A stretch of 64,000 nucleotides of DNA from positions 5,766,001 to 5,830,000 of the forward strand of contig NZ_CP092431.1 of assembly GCF_022385335.1 (NCBI RefSeq). The letters are read 5' to 3'. Positions 52,782-60,835 of the stretch are shown piece after piece (within the stretch, counting starts at the first letter, position 1; every line of letters starts with the position of its first letter). Source of the stretch: Streptomyces deccanensis. Its GTDB lineage: Bacteria; Actinomycetota; Actinomycetes; Streptomycetales; Streptomycetaceae. Under the pieces are notes generated by a model that worked only from the letters and a program-made list of their open reading frames with translations, made no database searches and was not told the origin of the DNA. The position numbers and the translations under genes were made by a program.

Positions 52782-53633
52782 ATGTCGGACGAGTTGCGGC
52801 GGATCATGTCGATTGATGATCCGTACCTGCTCCTGCGTGAGGTCACGACCCGGTTGGCAGACGCTCAGCAGGAGGTGACAGAGCTGGCGCGGCTTCGCCG
52901 GCGCGTGGTTCAGGACCTCCATGCGCAAGGGCTCTCGTACGCGCAGATCGCCGAGAAGGCTGGCCTGAGCCGTGGTCGGATTCACCAGATCCGTCACACG
53001 GGCCCGGCCCCCGAAGGTGCCTTCTTCGGTGCGGGCACCGTCACGGTGGTCACTCCGCTGCGGGCGGACGACGTGAAGAAGCGCACGGTCGTCGCGATGG
53101 ACGACATGAACTCGGGCAAGCGTCTTGAGGACCTGGCGAAGTCGTACAGCCTCGATGTGGCCACCGGCAACGTGCTCGTGAGCGGTGAGGTCAACCTCAA
53201 CCGGGACGGTCTGATCGTTGTCTGTGGTCCGGGTATGTCCGAGGACATGCGCGAGCTGTACGCCCAAGACCCGGTTCTCAGCTGGCAGCACGAGGACGGC
53301 GAACCCTGGACGCTCCTGGACCGGCGAACTGGCACCGTTCACCGCTCCGGGCAGGACGGTGATCCGGCTCGACCGCACGACGTGGGATACCTTGGCCGGC
53401 TGCCCCGCCCGGACGGCAAGGGGTCGGTGCTCGCCATCGCCGGTATCCACACCCAAGGCTCCCTCGGGGCTGTCCAGTTGCTGGCGTCGGATCTCAATGC
53501 CCTGTGGGGGCAGGTGGGGGAGCGCCGGTTCTCCACGCTGGTCGGAGTCGAGTACGACCCCGAGACCAGCGAGCCGCAGTCCGTAGAGCTGGTCTGCCCG
53601 CTGTACCTGCACGACGAGGAGAGCGGGGCGTGA
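52782..53633 (+). CDS. Sigma-like HTH protein with an unknown C-terminal domain
   Basis: A 283-aa protein from ATG 52782 with AGGAGG upstream. A coiled N-terminus (VTTRLADAQQEVTELARLRR) precedes a sigma-region-4-like HTH (GLSYAQIAEKAGLSRGRIHQ). The C-terminal 200 residues hold LIVVCGPGMSEDMRELYAQD, WTLLDRRTGTVHRSGQDGD, GYLGRLPRPDGKG and IAGIHTQGSLGAVQLLASD. I do not recognise this domain; it looks like a Rossmann-type sensor fold. Its GTGA end overlaps the PP2C-like gene, so they are coupled. Confidence 0.78.
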   Translation: MSDELRRIMSIDDPYLLLREVTTRLADAQQEVTELARLRRRVVQDLHAQGLSYAQIAEKAGLSRGRIHQIRHTGPAPEGAFFGAGTVTVVTPLRADDVKKRTVVAMDDMNSGKRLEDLAKSYSLDVATGNVLVSGEVNLNRDGLIVVCGPGMSEDMRELYAQDPVLSWQHEDGEPWTLLDRRTGTVHRSGQDGDPARPHDVGYLGRLPRPDGKGSVLAIAGIHTQGSLGAVQLLASDLNALWGQVGERRFSTLVGVEYDPETSEPQSVELVCPLYLHDEESGA

Positions 53634-54451
53634 GAGTCGCCCTCGGCTCCCTCCCCTCCGAACCAGGCCAGGAGAACGAGGACTTCGCCGCCGTCGCTCC
53701 CGGTGCTGCCGTCCTCCTCGACGGAGCCGGGGTGGCGGGGGCGGAGACCGGATGCGTGCACAGCATCGCGTGGTTCTCCGGGACCCTGGGCGCGCTGTTG
53801 CTGCGAGCCGTCACCGCGGATCCGCGCCGCCCCCTCGCCGACTGCTTGGCCGACTCCATCGCCTCGGTTCGAGCCCTGCACGGCGACAGCTGCGACCTGA
53901 CCTACCGGGCGAGTCCGACCAGCACGGTCGTGGCGGTCCGGGCCGGTGACAAGGAGCTTGAGTACCTGGTCCTGGGTGACTCCTCCCTGCTGCTCGACGA
54001 GAAGGGCGGGGGCTGCACGGTCGTCACTGACCGGCGCCTGGACGAGGTCGGCAAGTCCCTTCGGGGCCCGGTCGACGCACATCCCACCGGCTCACCCGAG
54101 CACGCTGCCGCACTGGCCGAGTACCGCGACACGCTGACCGGTCTACGTAACCGCCCGGGCGGCTTCTGGATCGCCGGCCCCGACCCCCAGGCGGCTGAGC
54201 ACGCACTGACCGGGTCCGTGCCGCTCGACTCCCTCGCCTCCGTGAGTCTGCTGAGCGACGGGGCCACGCGACTCGTGGACCGCTTCGAACTCGCCGACTG
54301 GGCAACCGTGTTGGACATCCTCAACACGTCAGGGACGGACGAGTTGATTCGCAGGGTCCGGGACGCTGAGGCCGGGGACCCGCACGGTCGGCGCTGGCCG
54401 CGTGGCAAGGCTCAGGACGATGCGACGGCCCTTCACTGGGTGCTGACGTAG
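53630..54451 (+). CDS. PP2C-like phosphatase-fold protein
   Basis: A 273-aa protein from GTG 53630, overlapping the previous gene by 4 bases. PP2C-type landmarks are SEPGQENEDFAAV at the start (the usual N/D-E-D), AVLLDGAGV (DG-G/A), LVLGDSSLLL (GDS) and SLLSDGATRLVD (SDG), with DDATALHWVL at the end (DD). These Asp residues bind metal in PP2C and SpoIIE phosphatases. The protein would counter a kinase such as the RsbW-like product. Targets are unknown. Confidence 0.8.
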   Translation: MRVALGSLPSEPGQENEDFAAVAPGAAVLLDGAGVAGAETGCVHSIAWFSGTLGALLLRAVTADPRRPLADCLADSIASVRALHGDSCDLTYRASPTSTVVAVRAGDKELEYLVLGDSSLLLDEKGGGCTVVTDRRLDEVGKSLRGPVDAHPTGSPEHAAALAEYRDTLTGLRNRPGGFWIAGPDPQAAEHALTGSVPLDSLASVSLLSDGATRLVDRFELADWATVLDILNTSGTDELIRRVRDAEAGDPHGRRWPRGKAQDDATALHWVLT

Positions 54452-54484
54452 GGCCGTTCGGGTCCGGTCGCAACCCTCCTCGTA

Positions 54485-54580
54485 TACCCCCCTAGACAGA
54501 TGATGGATCGTCGGGCTACCGTTGGCGTCAACCCCCCTAGACAGTTCGGGTGGGTTAGCCCCTTGCTGTCTAGGGGGGTA
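54485..54580. promoter_or_regulatory. Cluster of three CTAG half-palindromes
   Basis: TACCCCCCTAGACA at 54485-54498, AACCCCCCTAGACA at 54530-54543 and the exact inverse TGTCTAGGGGGGTA at 54567-54580. They fill the gap before the SCO3933-family gene and probably form a multi-site operator. Confidence 0.75.
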
Positions 54581-54634
54581 TCCAGACCGGTTCGGCGTCG
54601 AGGAAGGCGCCACCAACCAAGTGAGGTTCAAAGA

Positions 54635-54982
54635 ATGCGTGTCATCCCCGTCGATACTTCCGCCGCGACGCTGCTGGTCACCAAGCTGCCCGAGACCAAG
54701 GTCAAGGACCGCCAGACCGGTGAGATCGCCATGGACCCGGTGACCAACGCCCGGCTCATGGTGCTGGAGCTGGTGTTCATCGCGTCGGGCGGTTCCGACA
54801 TGATCAAGGTGACGGTGCCTGAGCCGGGCATCGGTGAGGGTCTGGTCATGGGCGCCCCGGTCGTCCTGTCCGGCCTGGTGGCCCGGCCCTGGGAGAGCGA
54901 GTTCGGCGGCCGCGCCCGCCACGGCATCGCCTACCGGGCCGACGCCGTCATGGTCAACGCTCCGGCTTCGGTGCAGGGCTGA
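54635..54982 (+). CDS. SCO3933-family regulatory protein
   Basis: A 115-aa protein from ATG 54635. It has the family pattern KVKDRQTGEIAMDPVTNARL and LSGLVARPWESEFGGRARHG with IAYRADAV. The gene precedes the FtsK-type translocase in many AICEs, including the S. coelicolor element from which it is named, and is taken to regulate transfer or replication. The start is 5 bases after a short AAAGA stretch with no strong Shine-Dalgarno. The operator cluster lies 54 bases upstream. Confidence 0.85.
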   Translation: MRVIPVDTSAATLLVTKLPETKVKDRQTGEIAMDPVTNARLMVLELVFIASGGSDMIKVTVPEPGIGEGLVMGAPVVLSGLVARPWESEFGGRARHGIAYRADAVMVNAPASVQG

Positions 54983-54987
54983 ACGCC

Positions 54988-56355
54988 ATGACCGATTCCG
55001 TCTGGACACTGATCCTGGTGCTGCTGGCACTGGCCGCGCTGCTCATAATGCGTCGACGGACGCCGGTCCTGTTCTGGTGGCTCATCGGGTACCCGGTCAT
55101 CGCCCTGCGCGTGCTCACCTCGTACCGGGCGACCATGGACGCCTGCGGCCTGACGGTTCCGGCTTCGGCCGTCCGTCGGGCCACGGCCCGGATGATCGGG
55201 CGGGAAGCGGCCCCGGTGCCGCCCCGGCGGTCGCTTCCACGTCCTACCGGGTCCGGCCTCGTGATGCAGTTGCGCATGGCGGCCGGGCAGGCGCCCGAAG
55301 ACTTCACCGCCTCGGCCGACCGGCTACGGCATGCCTGGGGTGCGCACGCCGTGCACATCCGCCCCACCAAGCCGGGACGGCTCGAACTGCGCCTGATCGG
55401 CTGGGACGTGCTCTCCGACGTACGCCCTGCCCGCCGCTGGCGGGGGAGTGGACCGCTCACCCTCCCGCTGGCGCTGCGTGAAGACGGGCACTGGCACGTA
55501 CGGGACTTCCGCACCGTGCCGCACGAACTGATCCTCGGTGCCACGCAGTCCGGCAAGTCCGTGTACCTGCGCAACCTGCTGTGCGGACTGGCCCGGCAAC
55601 CGGTCGCCCTCGTCGGCATCGACTGCAAGTGGGGTGTCGAACTGGCGCCGTTCGCGCCCCGGCTGTCGGCCCTCGCCGACACCTCGGACCGTGCGAACGA
55701 CATCCTTGACGCTCTGCTGGAGGAGATGGAGGCGCGGTTCCGGCTTATTGGCCTGTCGAGCGTGGCCGGTCCTGACGCCGTGCTCACCTCCGACGTGTGG
55801 GGGCTGCCGGACGAAGTGCGGCCGGTGCCGGTCGTGGTCGTCGTCGACGAGGTCGCGGAACTCTTCCTCGCCGCGAGCCGCGACGACGAGAAACGACGCG
55901 ACGCCATGGTCACCAAGCTCATCCGCCTCGCCCAGCTCGGCCGCGCGGCCGGCATCTACCTGGAAGTCTGCGGGCAGCGCTTCGGCTCCGAACTCGGCAA
56001 GGGCGCCACCATGCTCCGCGCTCAGCTCACCGGCCGTGTCTGTCACCGCGTCAACGACGAGACTTCGGCGAACATGGCGCTCGCTGACATCGCCCCCGAA
56101 GCGGCCTTGGCCGCCACGTCCATCCCGGCCGAACGCCCCGGCATCGCGGTTGTCGGCGACGCCTCCGGCGGCTGGTCCCGCGTCCGCTCTCCCCACCTCA
56201 CTCTCGACGAAGCAGCGGCAATCTGCCGCGACACCTCCGGCCTCGTCCCGGACCTGCCCCGGCTCGCCGCCTTCCGGCCCGCCGTCGCGGCGACGCCCAT
56301 CGAGTCGACGCCGTCCCCCGCTACCGCACCCGCCGCACGGCCGGTCGCCGAGTAG
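54988..56355 (+). CDS. FtsK/SpoIIIE-type DNA translocase (TraSA-like)
   Basis: A 455-aa protein from ATG 54988, 5 bases after the previous stop. Two TM segments (about 4-21 and 26-45) anchor it. The motor has P-loop LGATQSGKSVYLRNLLCGL, Walker B PVVVVVDEVAELFLA and the RLAQLGRAAGIYLEVCGQRF stretch. This is the single protein that moves double-stranded AICE DNA between hyphae. The C-terminus (ATPIESTPSPATAPAARP) is Pro/Ala-rich, where relatives carry a DNA-binding winged helix; none is obvious. Confidence 0.93.
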   Translation: MTDSVWTLILVLLALAALLIMRRRTPVLFWWLIGYPVIALRVLTSYRATMDACGLTVPASAVRRATARMIGREAAPVPPRRSLPRPTGSGLVMQLRMAAGQAPEDFTASADRLRHAWGAHAVHIRPTKPGRLELRLIGWDVLSDVRPARRWRGSGPLTLPLALREDGHWHVRDFRTVPHELILGATQSGKSVYLRNLLCGLARQPVALVGIDCKWGVELAPFAPRLSALADTSDRANDILDALLEEMEARFRLIGLSSVAGPDAVLTSDVWGLPDEVRPVPVVVVVDEVAELFLAASRDDEKRRDAMVTKLIRLAQLGRAAGIYLEVCGQRFGSELGKGATMLRAQLTGRVCHRVNDETSANMALADIAPEAALAATSIPAERPGIAVVGDASGGWSRVRSPHLTLDEAAAICRDTSGLVPDLPRLAAFRPAVAATPIESTPSPATAPAARPVAE

Positions 56356-56441
56356 CCGCACTGCACCTCCCCGGTCGGCGTGACCGCCTCACGCCAAGGT
56401 CCCTACCCCTCCCATGCCGAAAACCGGAAGGAGACGAGCCG

Positions 56442-57191
56442 ATGCGCGCCCAACTGGCCCGCCTGGACGCTGTGATCATCCAAGCCGTCATCGCGGGCGC
56501 CCTGTCCTTCTCCCACCTCCACGACCTCGCCGAAGCGGCCGGGCAAGGCGGCTGGAAGGCATGGGCCTACCCCATCAGCGTTGACCTCCTCCTGGTCGCC
56601 GCCTGGCGGAAGATGCGCGAACAACAGCGGGACGGACAACCGGCCGGGGCCCCACGCCTGTGGTTCCTCGTCGCCCTCGCCGCATCCCTCGGCGCCAACG
56701 TCGCCACCGCCGGACTCCTTGACCTCGACCACGTCCCCGCCTGGCTCCGCGTCGTCGTCGCGGGCTGGCCGGCCGTCGCCTTCTTCGGCGGGACGCTCCT
56801 CGCCCACACCCCCAACCACCCCCAGGAAGCACCAGCGGCCCCGACCTCGTCGACGAGAGGCCCGCACGACGAACCGCCCTCCGCTCCGGCCGCTGTCGAC
56901 ATGGCAGACCGAGACGCGCTCCCGGAACCGTCGACAGTCCCGGCCCCCACGCCCGCCCCTGAGCCCACAACCAAGGAACCGGCCACAACGGCCGAACCGG
57001 TTGACCCCACCCTCGACCGCGCCCCGACACCCGTACCCGCCGTCGCGCTGCCTCCCGCCCTCGTCGACCGCGTCCGCGTCCTGGCCGACGAACACCACTC
57101 GGCCACCGGCCACCCGCCCGACCCCGACGCCGTACGCGCCCGACTCGGCCTGCCCCCGTCCATGACGGCATCCGTCGCCGCCCACCTCTGA
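56442..57191 (+). CDS. DUF2637 membrane protein (Spd-type)
   Basis: A 249-aa protein from ATG 56442 with GGAAGGAGA upstream. Four TM segments fill residues 8-120: AVIIQAVIAGALSFSHLHDL, AYPISVDLLLVAAW, LWFLVALAASLGANVATAGL and VVVAGWPAVAFFGGTLLA. The C-terminal half is Pro/Glu/Thr-rich with a helical end (RVRVLADEHHSATGHPPDPD) that may bind DNA. DUF2637 proteins accompany AICE translocases and take part in intramycelial spread. Confidence 0.9.
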   Translation: MRAQLARLDAVIIQAVIAGALSFSHLHDLAEAAGQGGWKAWAYPISVDLLLVAAWRKMREQQRDGQPAGAPRLWFLVALAASLGANVATAGLLDLDHVPAWLRVVVAGWPAVAFFGGTLLAHTPNHPQEAPAAPTSSTRGPHDEPPSAPAAVDMADRDALPEPSTVPAPTPAPEPTTKEPATTAEPVDPTLDRAPTPVPAVALPPALVDRVRVLADEHHSATGHPPDPDAVRARLGLPPSMTASVAAHL

Positions 57192-57205
57192 CGAAGGGAC
57201 CCGCC

Positions 57206-57385
57206 ATGAATCGCCGCTTCCGCAACGTCCGCCGTATCGGCCCCGTGAACGTCGCCTCCTTCGTCGAGCGCGGCAAGAACCGCCACCTGGCCGCCTGCAC
57301 CGCGCCCCGCTGCGACTTCTCCGCCGAGTACGACTCCCGCGCCGCCGCCGAACTCGCCGCCCGCACCCACCGTTGCTCGCCCTGA
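57206..57385 (+). CDS. Mobile element transfer protein (SpdA-like)
   Basis: A 59-aa basic protein from ATG 57206 with GAAGGGA upstream. It reads MNRRFRNVRRIGPVNVASFV, then a cysteine pattern ACTAPRCDFSAEYDSR with a C-terminal HRC, possibly a small zinc site. The length and context (between DUF2637 and further Spd genes) match the short transfer proteins of AICEs. Confidence 0.85.
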   Translation: MNRRFRNVRRIGPVNVASFVERGKNRHLAACTAPRCDFSAEYDSRAAAELAARTHRCSP

Positions 57386-57405
57386 CCCGACAGGAGACCA
57401 ACCCT

Positions 57406-57561
57406 ATGGACGTACCGCTCTGGCTCGCCCTGCTCTGCGTCGGGGTCCTGGGCGTCAAGCTCATCCGCCCGCCCTGGTGGCTCATCGCCGTGCTGCTCCT
57501 CGGCGGCTACCTCATCGCAGACAGCCTCCTCGCCCCCGTCATCAACTCCCTCGTCAAGTAA
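57406..57561 (+). CDS. Small Spd membrane protein
   Basis: A 51-aa protein from ATG 57406, 20 bases after the previous stop, with AGGAGA upstream. It has two closely spaced hydrophobic segments (WLALLCVGVLGVKLI and WWLIAVLLLGGYLIADSLL). Such tiny proteins lie in the spread clusters of AICEs and Streptomyces plasmids and are thought to act with the translocase at septal membranes. Confidence 0.78.
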   Translation: MDVPLWLALLCVGVLGVKLIRPPWWLIAVLLLGGYLIADSLLAPVINSLVK

Positions 57562-57580
57562 CCGAGAAGGAGACCCGCTC

Positions 57581-57889
57581 ATGTTCCAGCCGAAGATCCC
57601 GACCATGCCTCAGCCGACGGGCCTGGTCACCTCGCCCGCAGTCGTCGAGCCGGCCACCGTCACCTCCGCCGCCCATGTCCCGCAGCTGGCTCCCGCCGCC
57701 GCTCCGGCCCCCTCCCGGCCCGCTATCCAGCTCACCCCCGGGACCGCACTCGCCCTCGTCGGCGGCGGTACCGCCGTGGTCCTGGTCGTCGGCGCGGTCC
57801 TCGTCTCCATGCTCCTCGCCGTCGCCGTCACGGCCACCTCGACCGCGGTCTGTGCCGTCGTCATCCGCTCGCTCCTCACCCGCCGCTGA
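57581..57889 (+). CDS. SpdD-like membrane protein
   Basis: A 102-aa protein from ATG 57581 with AAGGAGA upstream. A Pro/Ala-rich head (about 1-48) is followed by TM segments (ALALVGGGTAVVLVVGAVLV and AVAVTATSTAVCAVVIRSLL) and a basic end. This matches SpdD-type spread proteins found between transfer genes and rep in AICEs. Confidence 0.82.
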   Translation: MFQPKIPTMPQPTGLVTSPAVVEPATVTSAAHVPQLAPAAAPAPSRPAIQLTPGTALALVGGGTAVVLVVGAVLVSMLLAVAVTATSTAVCAVVIRSLLTRR

Positions 57890-57924
57890 CTCAACGGCTC
57901 CACCTGCGTTCAGCCTGCCCACGC

Positions 57925-57941
57925 TGTCTAGCCCCCTGGAC
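57925..57941. promoter_or_regulatory. CTAG palindrome, degenerate copy before rep
   Basis: TGTCTAG-CCCC-CTGGAC: the left arm is perfect, the right arm has one change. It lies 55 bases before the rep start. Confidence 0.55.
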
Positions 57942-57995
57942 GGTGTGGGCGGTGGGCGCGCATAACCCTCGTCACCTGGCAGGAGGAACCCGCAT

Positions 57996-59344
57996 ATGCA
58001 CCCCCCGGCTCCCCTCGGAGCCATCCGCCACCTGGCCTCCCTCGCCCGATACGGCGACCTCGGCGCCTACGCACGACAGATCCAGCGCCTCGGCGGCTGC
58101 GAGCGGCCCGTACGGATGGAGGGTCACCGGCTCGACGTCCACGCCGCCACGGGCGAGATTGTCCGGGAGATCACCGACTCGGACCTTCCGGCCGGACAGC
58201 TCCTCATCCGCTGCAACAACCGCCGGGCCACCCGGTGCGCCACCTGTGCCGAGAGGTGTACCGCAAGGACACGTTCCACCTCGTCACGGCCGGACTGAGC
58301 GGCGGCAAGGGCATCGGCCCCGCCGTCGCCCAACACCCCCGCGTCTTCGCCACCTTCACCGCCCCCTCCTTCGGCCCCGTGCACAACCGCCCCGGCGGCG
58401 GCCGGTGCCGCTGCGGCCGACTCCACTCCGACGACGACCCCGCACTCGGCACACCCCTCGACCCCGACCGCTACGACTACCGCGCCGCCGTCCTCTGGAA
58501 CGCCCACGCCGGAGCCCTCTGGGCCCGCTTCACCACCTACCTGCGCCAACAACTCGCCGCCCGCGCGGGCCTCACCCGCTCGGAACTCCGCGACAGCCTC
58601 AAGGTCTCGTACGCCAAGGTCGCCGAGTACCAGCAACGCGGCGCCGTCCACTTCCACGCCGTCATCCGCCTCGACGGCCCCGAGGGCGCCGAAGACACCC
58701 CACCCGCCTGGGCCACGACCGAACTCCTCACCGACGCAATCCGCACGGCGGCCCGCCTCGCCGAGACCCCTGGGCCGGTCCTCGACGGACACACCTACGC
58801 CTTCTGCTTCGGCAAACAGCTCGACATCCGCCCCATTCGCTCAGCCGACTTCGCGGGTACCTCAGAACTCTCCAGCCGCGCCGTCGCCTCGTACATCGCG
58901 AAGTACGCGACCAAGGGCGCCGAAACGGCCGGCACCCTCGACCGCCCCATTCGCAACCCGATCACCGACCTGATCGGCTCCGGCGTCACCGACCACGCCC
59001 GACAGCTCATCCTCACCTGCTGGCACCTCGGCGCACGCCCGGAACTCGAAGAGCTGCGCCTGCGCAAGTGGGCCCACATGCTCGGCTTCCGCGGCCACTT
59101 CTCCACCAAGTCCCGCGCTTACTCCGTCACCCTCGGCGCCCTCCGTCAGGAACGCGCCGACCACAACGAAGCCCTCACCCGCGCACGCGCTGCCGAAGCA
59201 GGCCACCCGCTCCCCGACCCGGACACGGTTCTCGTCCTCTCGCACTGGCGGTTCGCCGGCACTGGCCTCACTGATGCGGAAGCCCTCTTCGCGTCTTCAC
59301 GTCCCATTTCCCTCGACGTACAAGGAGATCCCGACCATGCGTGA
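57996..59344 (+). pseudogene. RepSA-type replication initiator with a frameshift
   Basis: ATG 57996 follows AGGAGGA. The first 86 residues end LIRCNNRRATRCATCAE, then the frame runs into a false end at 58298. The rest lies in another frame: VYRKDTFHLVTAGLSGGKGI, RGAVHFHAVIRLDG (HUH motif H-F-H) and VASYIAKYATKG (the Tyr/Lys motif). The length is 1349 bases, which is 3n+2, and GAGAG at 58251-58255 looks like a GA duplication of an original GAG. Repaired, the protein would be about 448 aa, the family's size. Unless it is a sequencing error, the element cannot replicate alone. Confidence 0.85.
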
Positions 59345-59519
59345 TGACGAACTCCTCACCGTCGCTGAGGTGATGGCCCGTCTGAGACTCGGGCGGTCCA
59401 AGGTGTACGACCTCATCCGTACGCGTCGGCTCCCCTCGGTGACCATCGGCCGGTGTCGGCGTATCCCTGCCTCCGCTCTGGGCGCTTTCATCGAGGGACA
59501 GATGGAGCGTGCGGCCTGA
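59337..59519 (+). CDS. Excisionase (Xis), MerR-like HTH
   Basis: A 60-aa protein from ATG 59337 with AAGGAGA upstream, overlapping the rep end by 8 bases. Winged-helix excisionase pattern: LLTVAEVMARLRLGRSKVYD, then LIRTRRLPSVTIGRCRRIPA. It directs the integrase toward excision. It is coupled to int by a TGATG junction. Confidence 0.93.
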   Translation: MRDDELLTVAEVMARLRLGRSKVYDLIRTRRLPSVTIGRCRRIPASALGAFIEGQMERAA

Positions 59520-60688
59520 TGTCCAAGCGTCGAAGCCGTGGTGACGGCGGCCTGCACTGGGACGAGAAGCGGCACCGGTGGATCGCTACGGCGAACCTCG
59601 GTTTCGATCCGAGCGGCAAGCGGATCGTCAAGCGGGGGAGTGGCAAGACCAAGACTGAGGCGAAGAACAAGCTCAAGGAGGTGTTGCGGGACCATGAGGA
59701 CGGTCTCGCGATCGCGCCCACCAACTACACGGTCAAGGACGCCGTGACGGACTGGCTCACGTACGGCCTAGTGGACGTCGACCCCAGCACGGTCGAGACC
59801 TGCACGTTCCTGAGCCAGAAGCACGTCATCCCGTCGCTCGGGGCCCGCAAGCTCCGTGACCTCAGCGCGGAGGACGTAGACCGCTGGCTTGCCACCAAGG
59901 CGAAGACCCTCAGCACGCGTACCCTCCAGTCGCTCCACTCTTGCCTGAACCGCGCGGTCAAACGGGCCATGGCGCGAGACAAGGTGAAGCGCAACGTCGT
60001 CGAACTCTGCTCGGTCCCCCAGGGGCAGGCGGGACGTCCGTCCAAGGCGCTCACCTTCGCTCAGGCAGAGGCTGTGCTCAAGGGCGCCGAAGGAACCTCG
60101 ATGTACGCGTACATCGTCCTCGCCCTGTTGACCGGTGCCCGCACCGAGGAGCTGCGGGCCCTCACCTGGGATCACGTCTTCCTGAAAGGACGTCCCGAAG
60201 CCAACCCGCCGCAGCCTCCGCACATCGCCGTATGGCGCTCGGTCCGGCGGACCGGGGACACCAAGACCCGGAAGTCCCGGCGCACGCTCGCCCTGCCGGC
60301 GCGCTGCGTCGAAGCCCTCTGGCAGCAATTCGAAGATCAGGGCTGGGACCGGCTCGCCGCTGACGAGAAGTGGGAGGAACACGGACTCGTCTTCTCCTCG
60401 GCCGTCGGCAAGCCCCTCGACGCGGCCAACGTCCGCCGCGCCTTCCGCCAGGCGCTCAAGGGCATCGACGGGGTCAACGCCGACGAGTGGACACCTCGGG
60501 AGCTCCGGCACAGCTTCGTGTCCCTGCTCTCCGACCGGGGCGTCCCGCTGGAGGAGATCTCGCGGCTCGTCGGGCACTCAGGTACCGCCGTCACCGAGGA
60601 GGTCTACCGTAAGCAGATCCGGCCCGTGATCCAGACTGGCGCCGTGGTCATGGACGGCATCTTTGGAGCCGCCTCGCCGGCGTCGTAG
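59519..60688 (+). CDS. int: Tyrosine integrase of the AICE
   Basis: A 389-aa protein from ATG 59519. The N-terminal AP2-like arm-binding domain (RRSRGDGGLHWDEKRHRWIA) precedes a SAM-like core-binding domain (about 70-165). The catalytic residues are Arg in LLTGARTEELRAL, His-x-x-Arg in RELRHSFVS, His in LVGHSGTAVTEEV and the nucleophile Tyr in EEVYRKQIRP. The gene lies 101 bases from the right att repeat, as usual for AICEs. It looks intact. Confidence 0.95.
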   Translation: MSKRRSRGDGGLHWDEKRHRWIATANLGFDPSGKRIVKRGSGKTKTEAKNKLKEVLRDHEDGLAIAPTNYTVKDAVTDWLTYGLVDVDPSTVETCTFLSQKHVIPSLGARKLRDLSAEDVDRWLATKAKTLSTRTLQSLHSCLNRAVKRAMARDKVKRNVVELCSVPQGQAGRPSKALTFAQAEAVLKGAEGTSMYAYIVLALLTGARTEELRALTWDHVFLKGRPEANPPQPPHIAVWRSVRRTGDTKTRKSRRTLALPARCVEALWQQFEDQGWDRLAADEKWEEHGLVFSSAVGKPLDAANVRRAFRQALKGIDGVNADEWTPRELRHSFVSLLSDRGVPLEEISRLVGHSGTAVTEEVYRKQIRPVIQTGAVVMDGIFGAASPAS

Positions 60689-60716
60689 GCACGCGGCAAG
60701 CACTCACGGATCGATA

Positions 60717-60740
60717 GTCACGCAGTTAGTCACGCAGTAA
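60717..60740. repeat. Tandem 12-bp candidate integrase arm sites
   Basis: GTCACGCAGTTA (60717-60728) and GTCACGCAGTAA (60729-60740) stand head to tail between int and the right att repeat. A copy lies at 39052 near the left end. Confidence 0.55.
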
Positions 60741-60741
60741 C

Positions 60742-60779
60742 GTCAGAGGCTCCTAGGAAATTTCCTAGGAGCCTCTGAC
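60742..60779. terminator. 38-bp perfect palindrome beside attR, likely tRNA-Pro/int terminator
   Basis: Two 19-bp arms with no loop (GTCAGAGGCTCCTAGGAAA and its inverse). It ends 10 bases before the tRNA 3' half. It sits where the tRNA-Pro transcript ends and also follows int, so it can serve both strands. Confidence 0.75.
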
Positions 60780-60789
60780 CTGCTACTTA

Positions 60790-60835
60790 GCTGTCGGGGT
60801 GGCGGGATTTGAACCCACGACCTCTTCGTCCCGAA
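60790..60835 (-). repeat. Right attachment site within tRNA-Pro
   Basis: 46 bases identical to 38908-38953, covering the 3' half of the intact tRNA-Pro gene. Confidence 0.95.

Larger units (their letters stand above)
38908..60835. mobile_element. Integrated AICE (pSAM2-like) in tRNA-Pro
   Basis: A 21.9-kb element bounded by a perfect 46-bp direct repeat made of the 3' part of tRNA-Pro(CGG). The intact tRNA is at the right end, beside int and xis. The core, from 51.3 to 60.7 kb, holds regulators, an FtsK-type translocase, DUF2637/Spd transfer genes, a RepSA-type initiator, xis and int in the order known for AICEs. These elements excise, replicate as circles and move double-stranded DNA with one translocase. 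The left half is cargo and IS debris. A frameshift in rep and an IS630 insertion near attL suggest decay. Confidence 0.93.
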
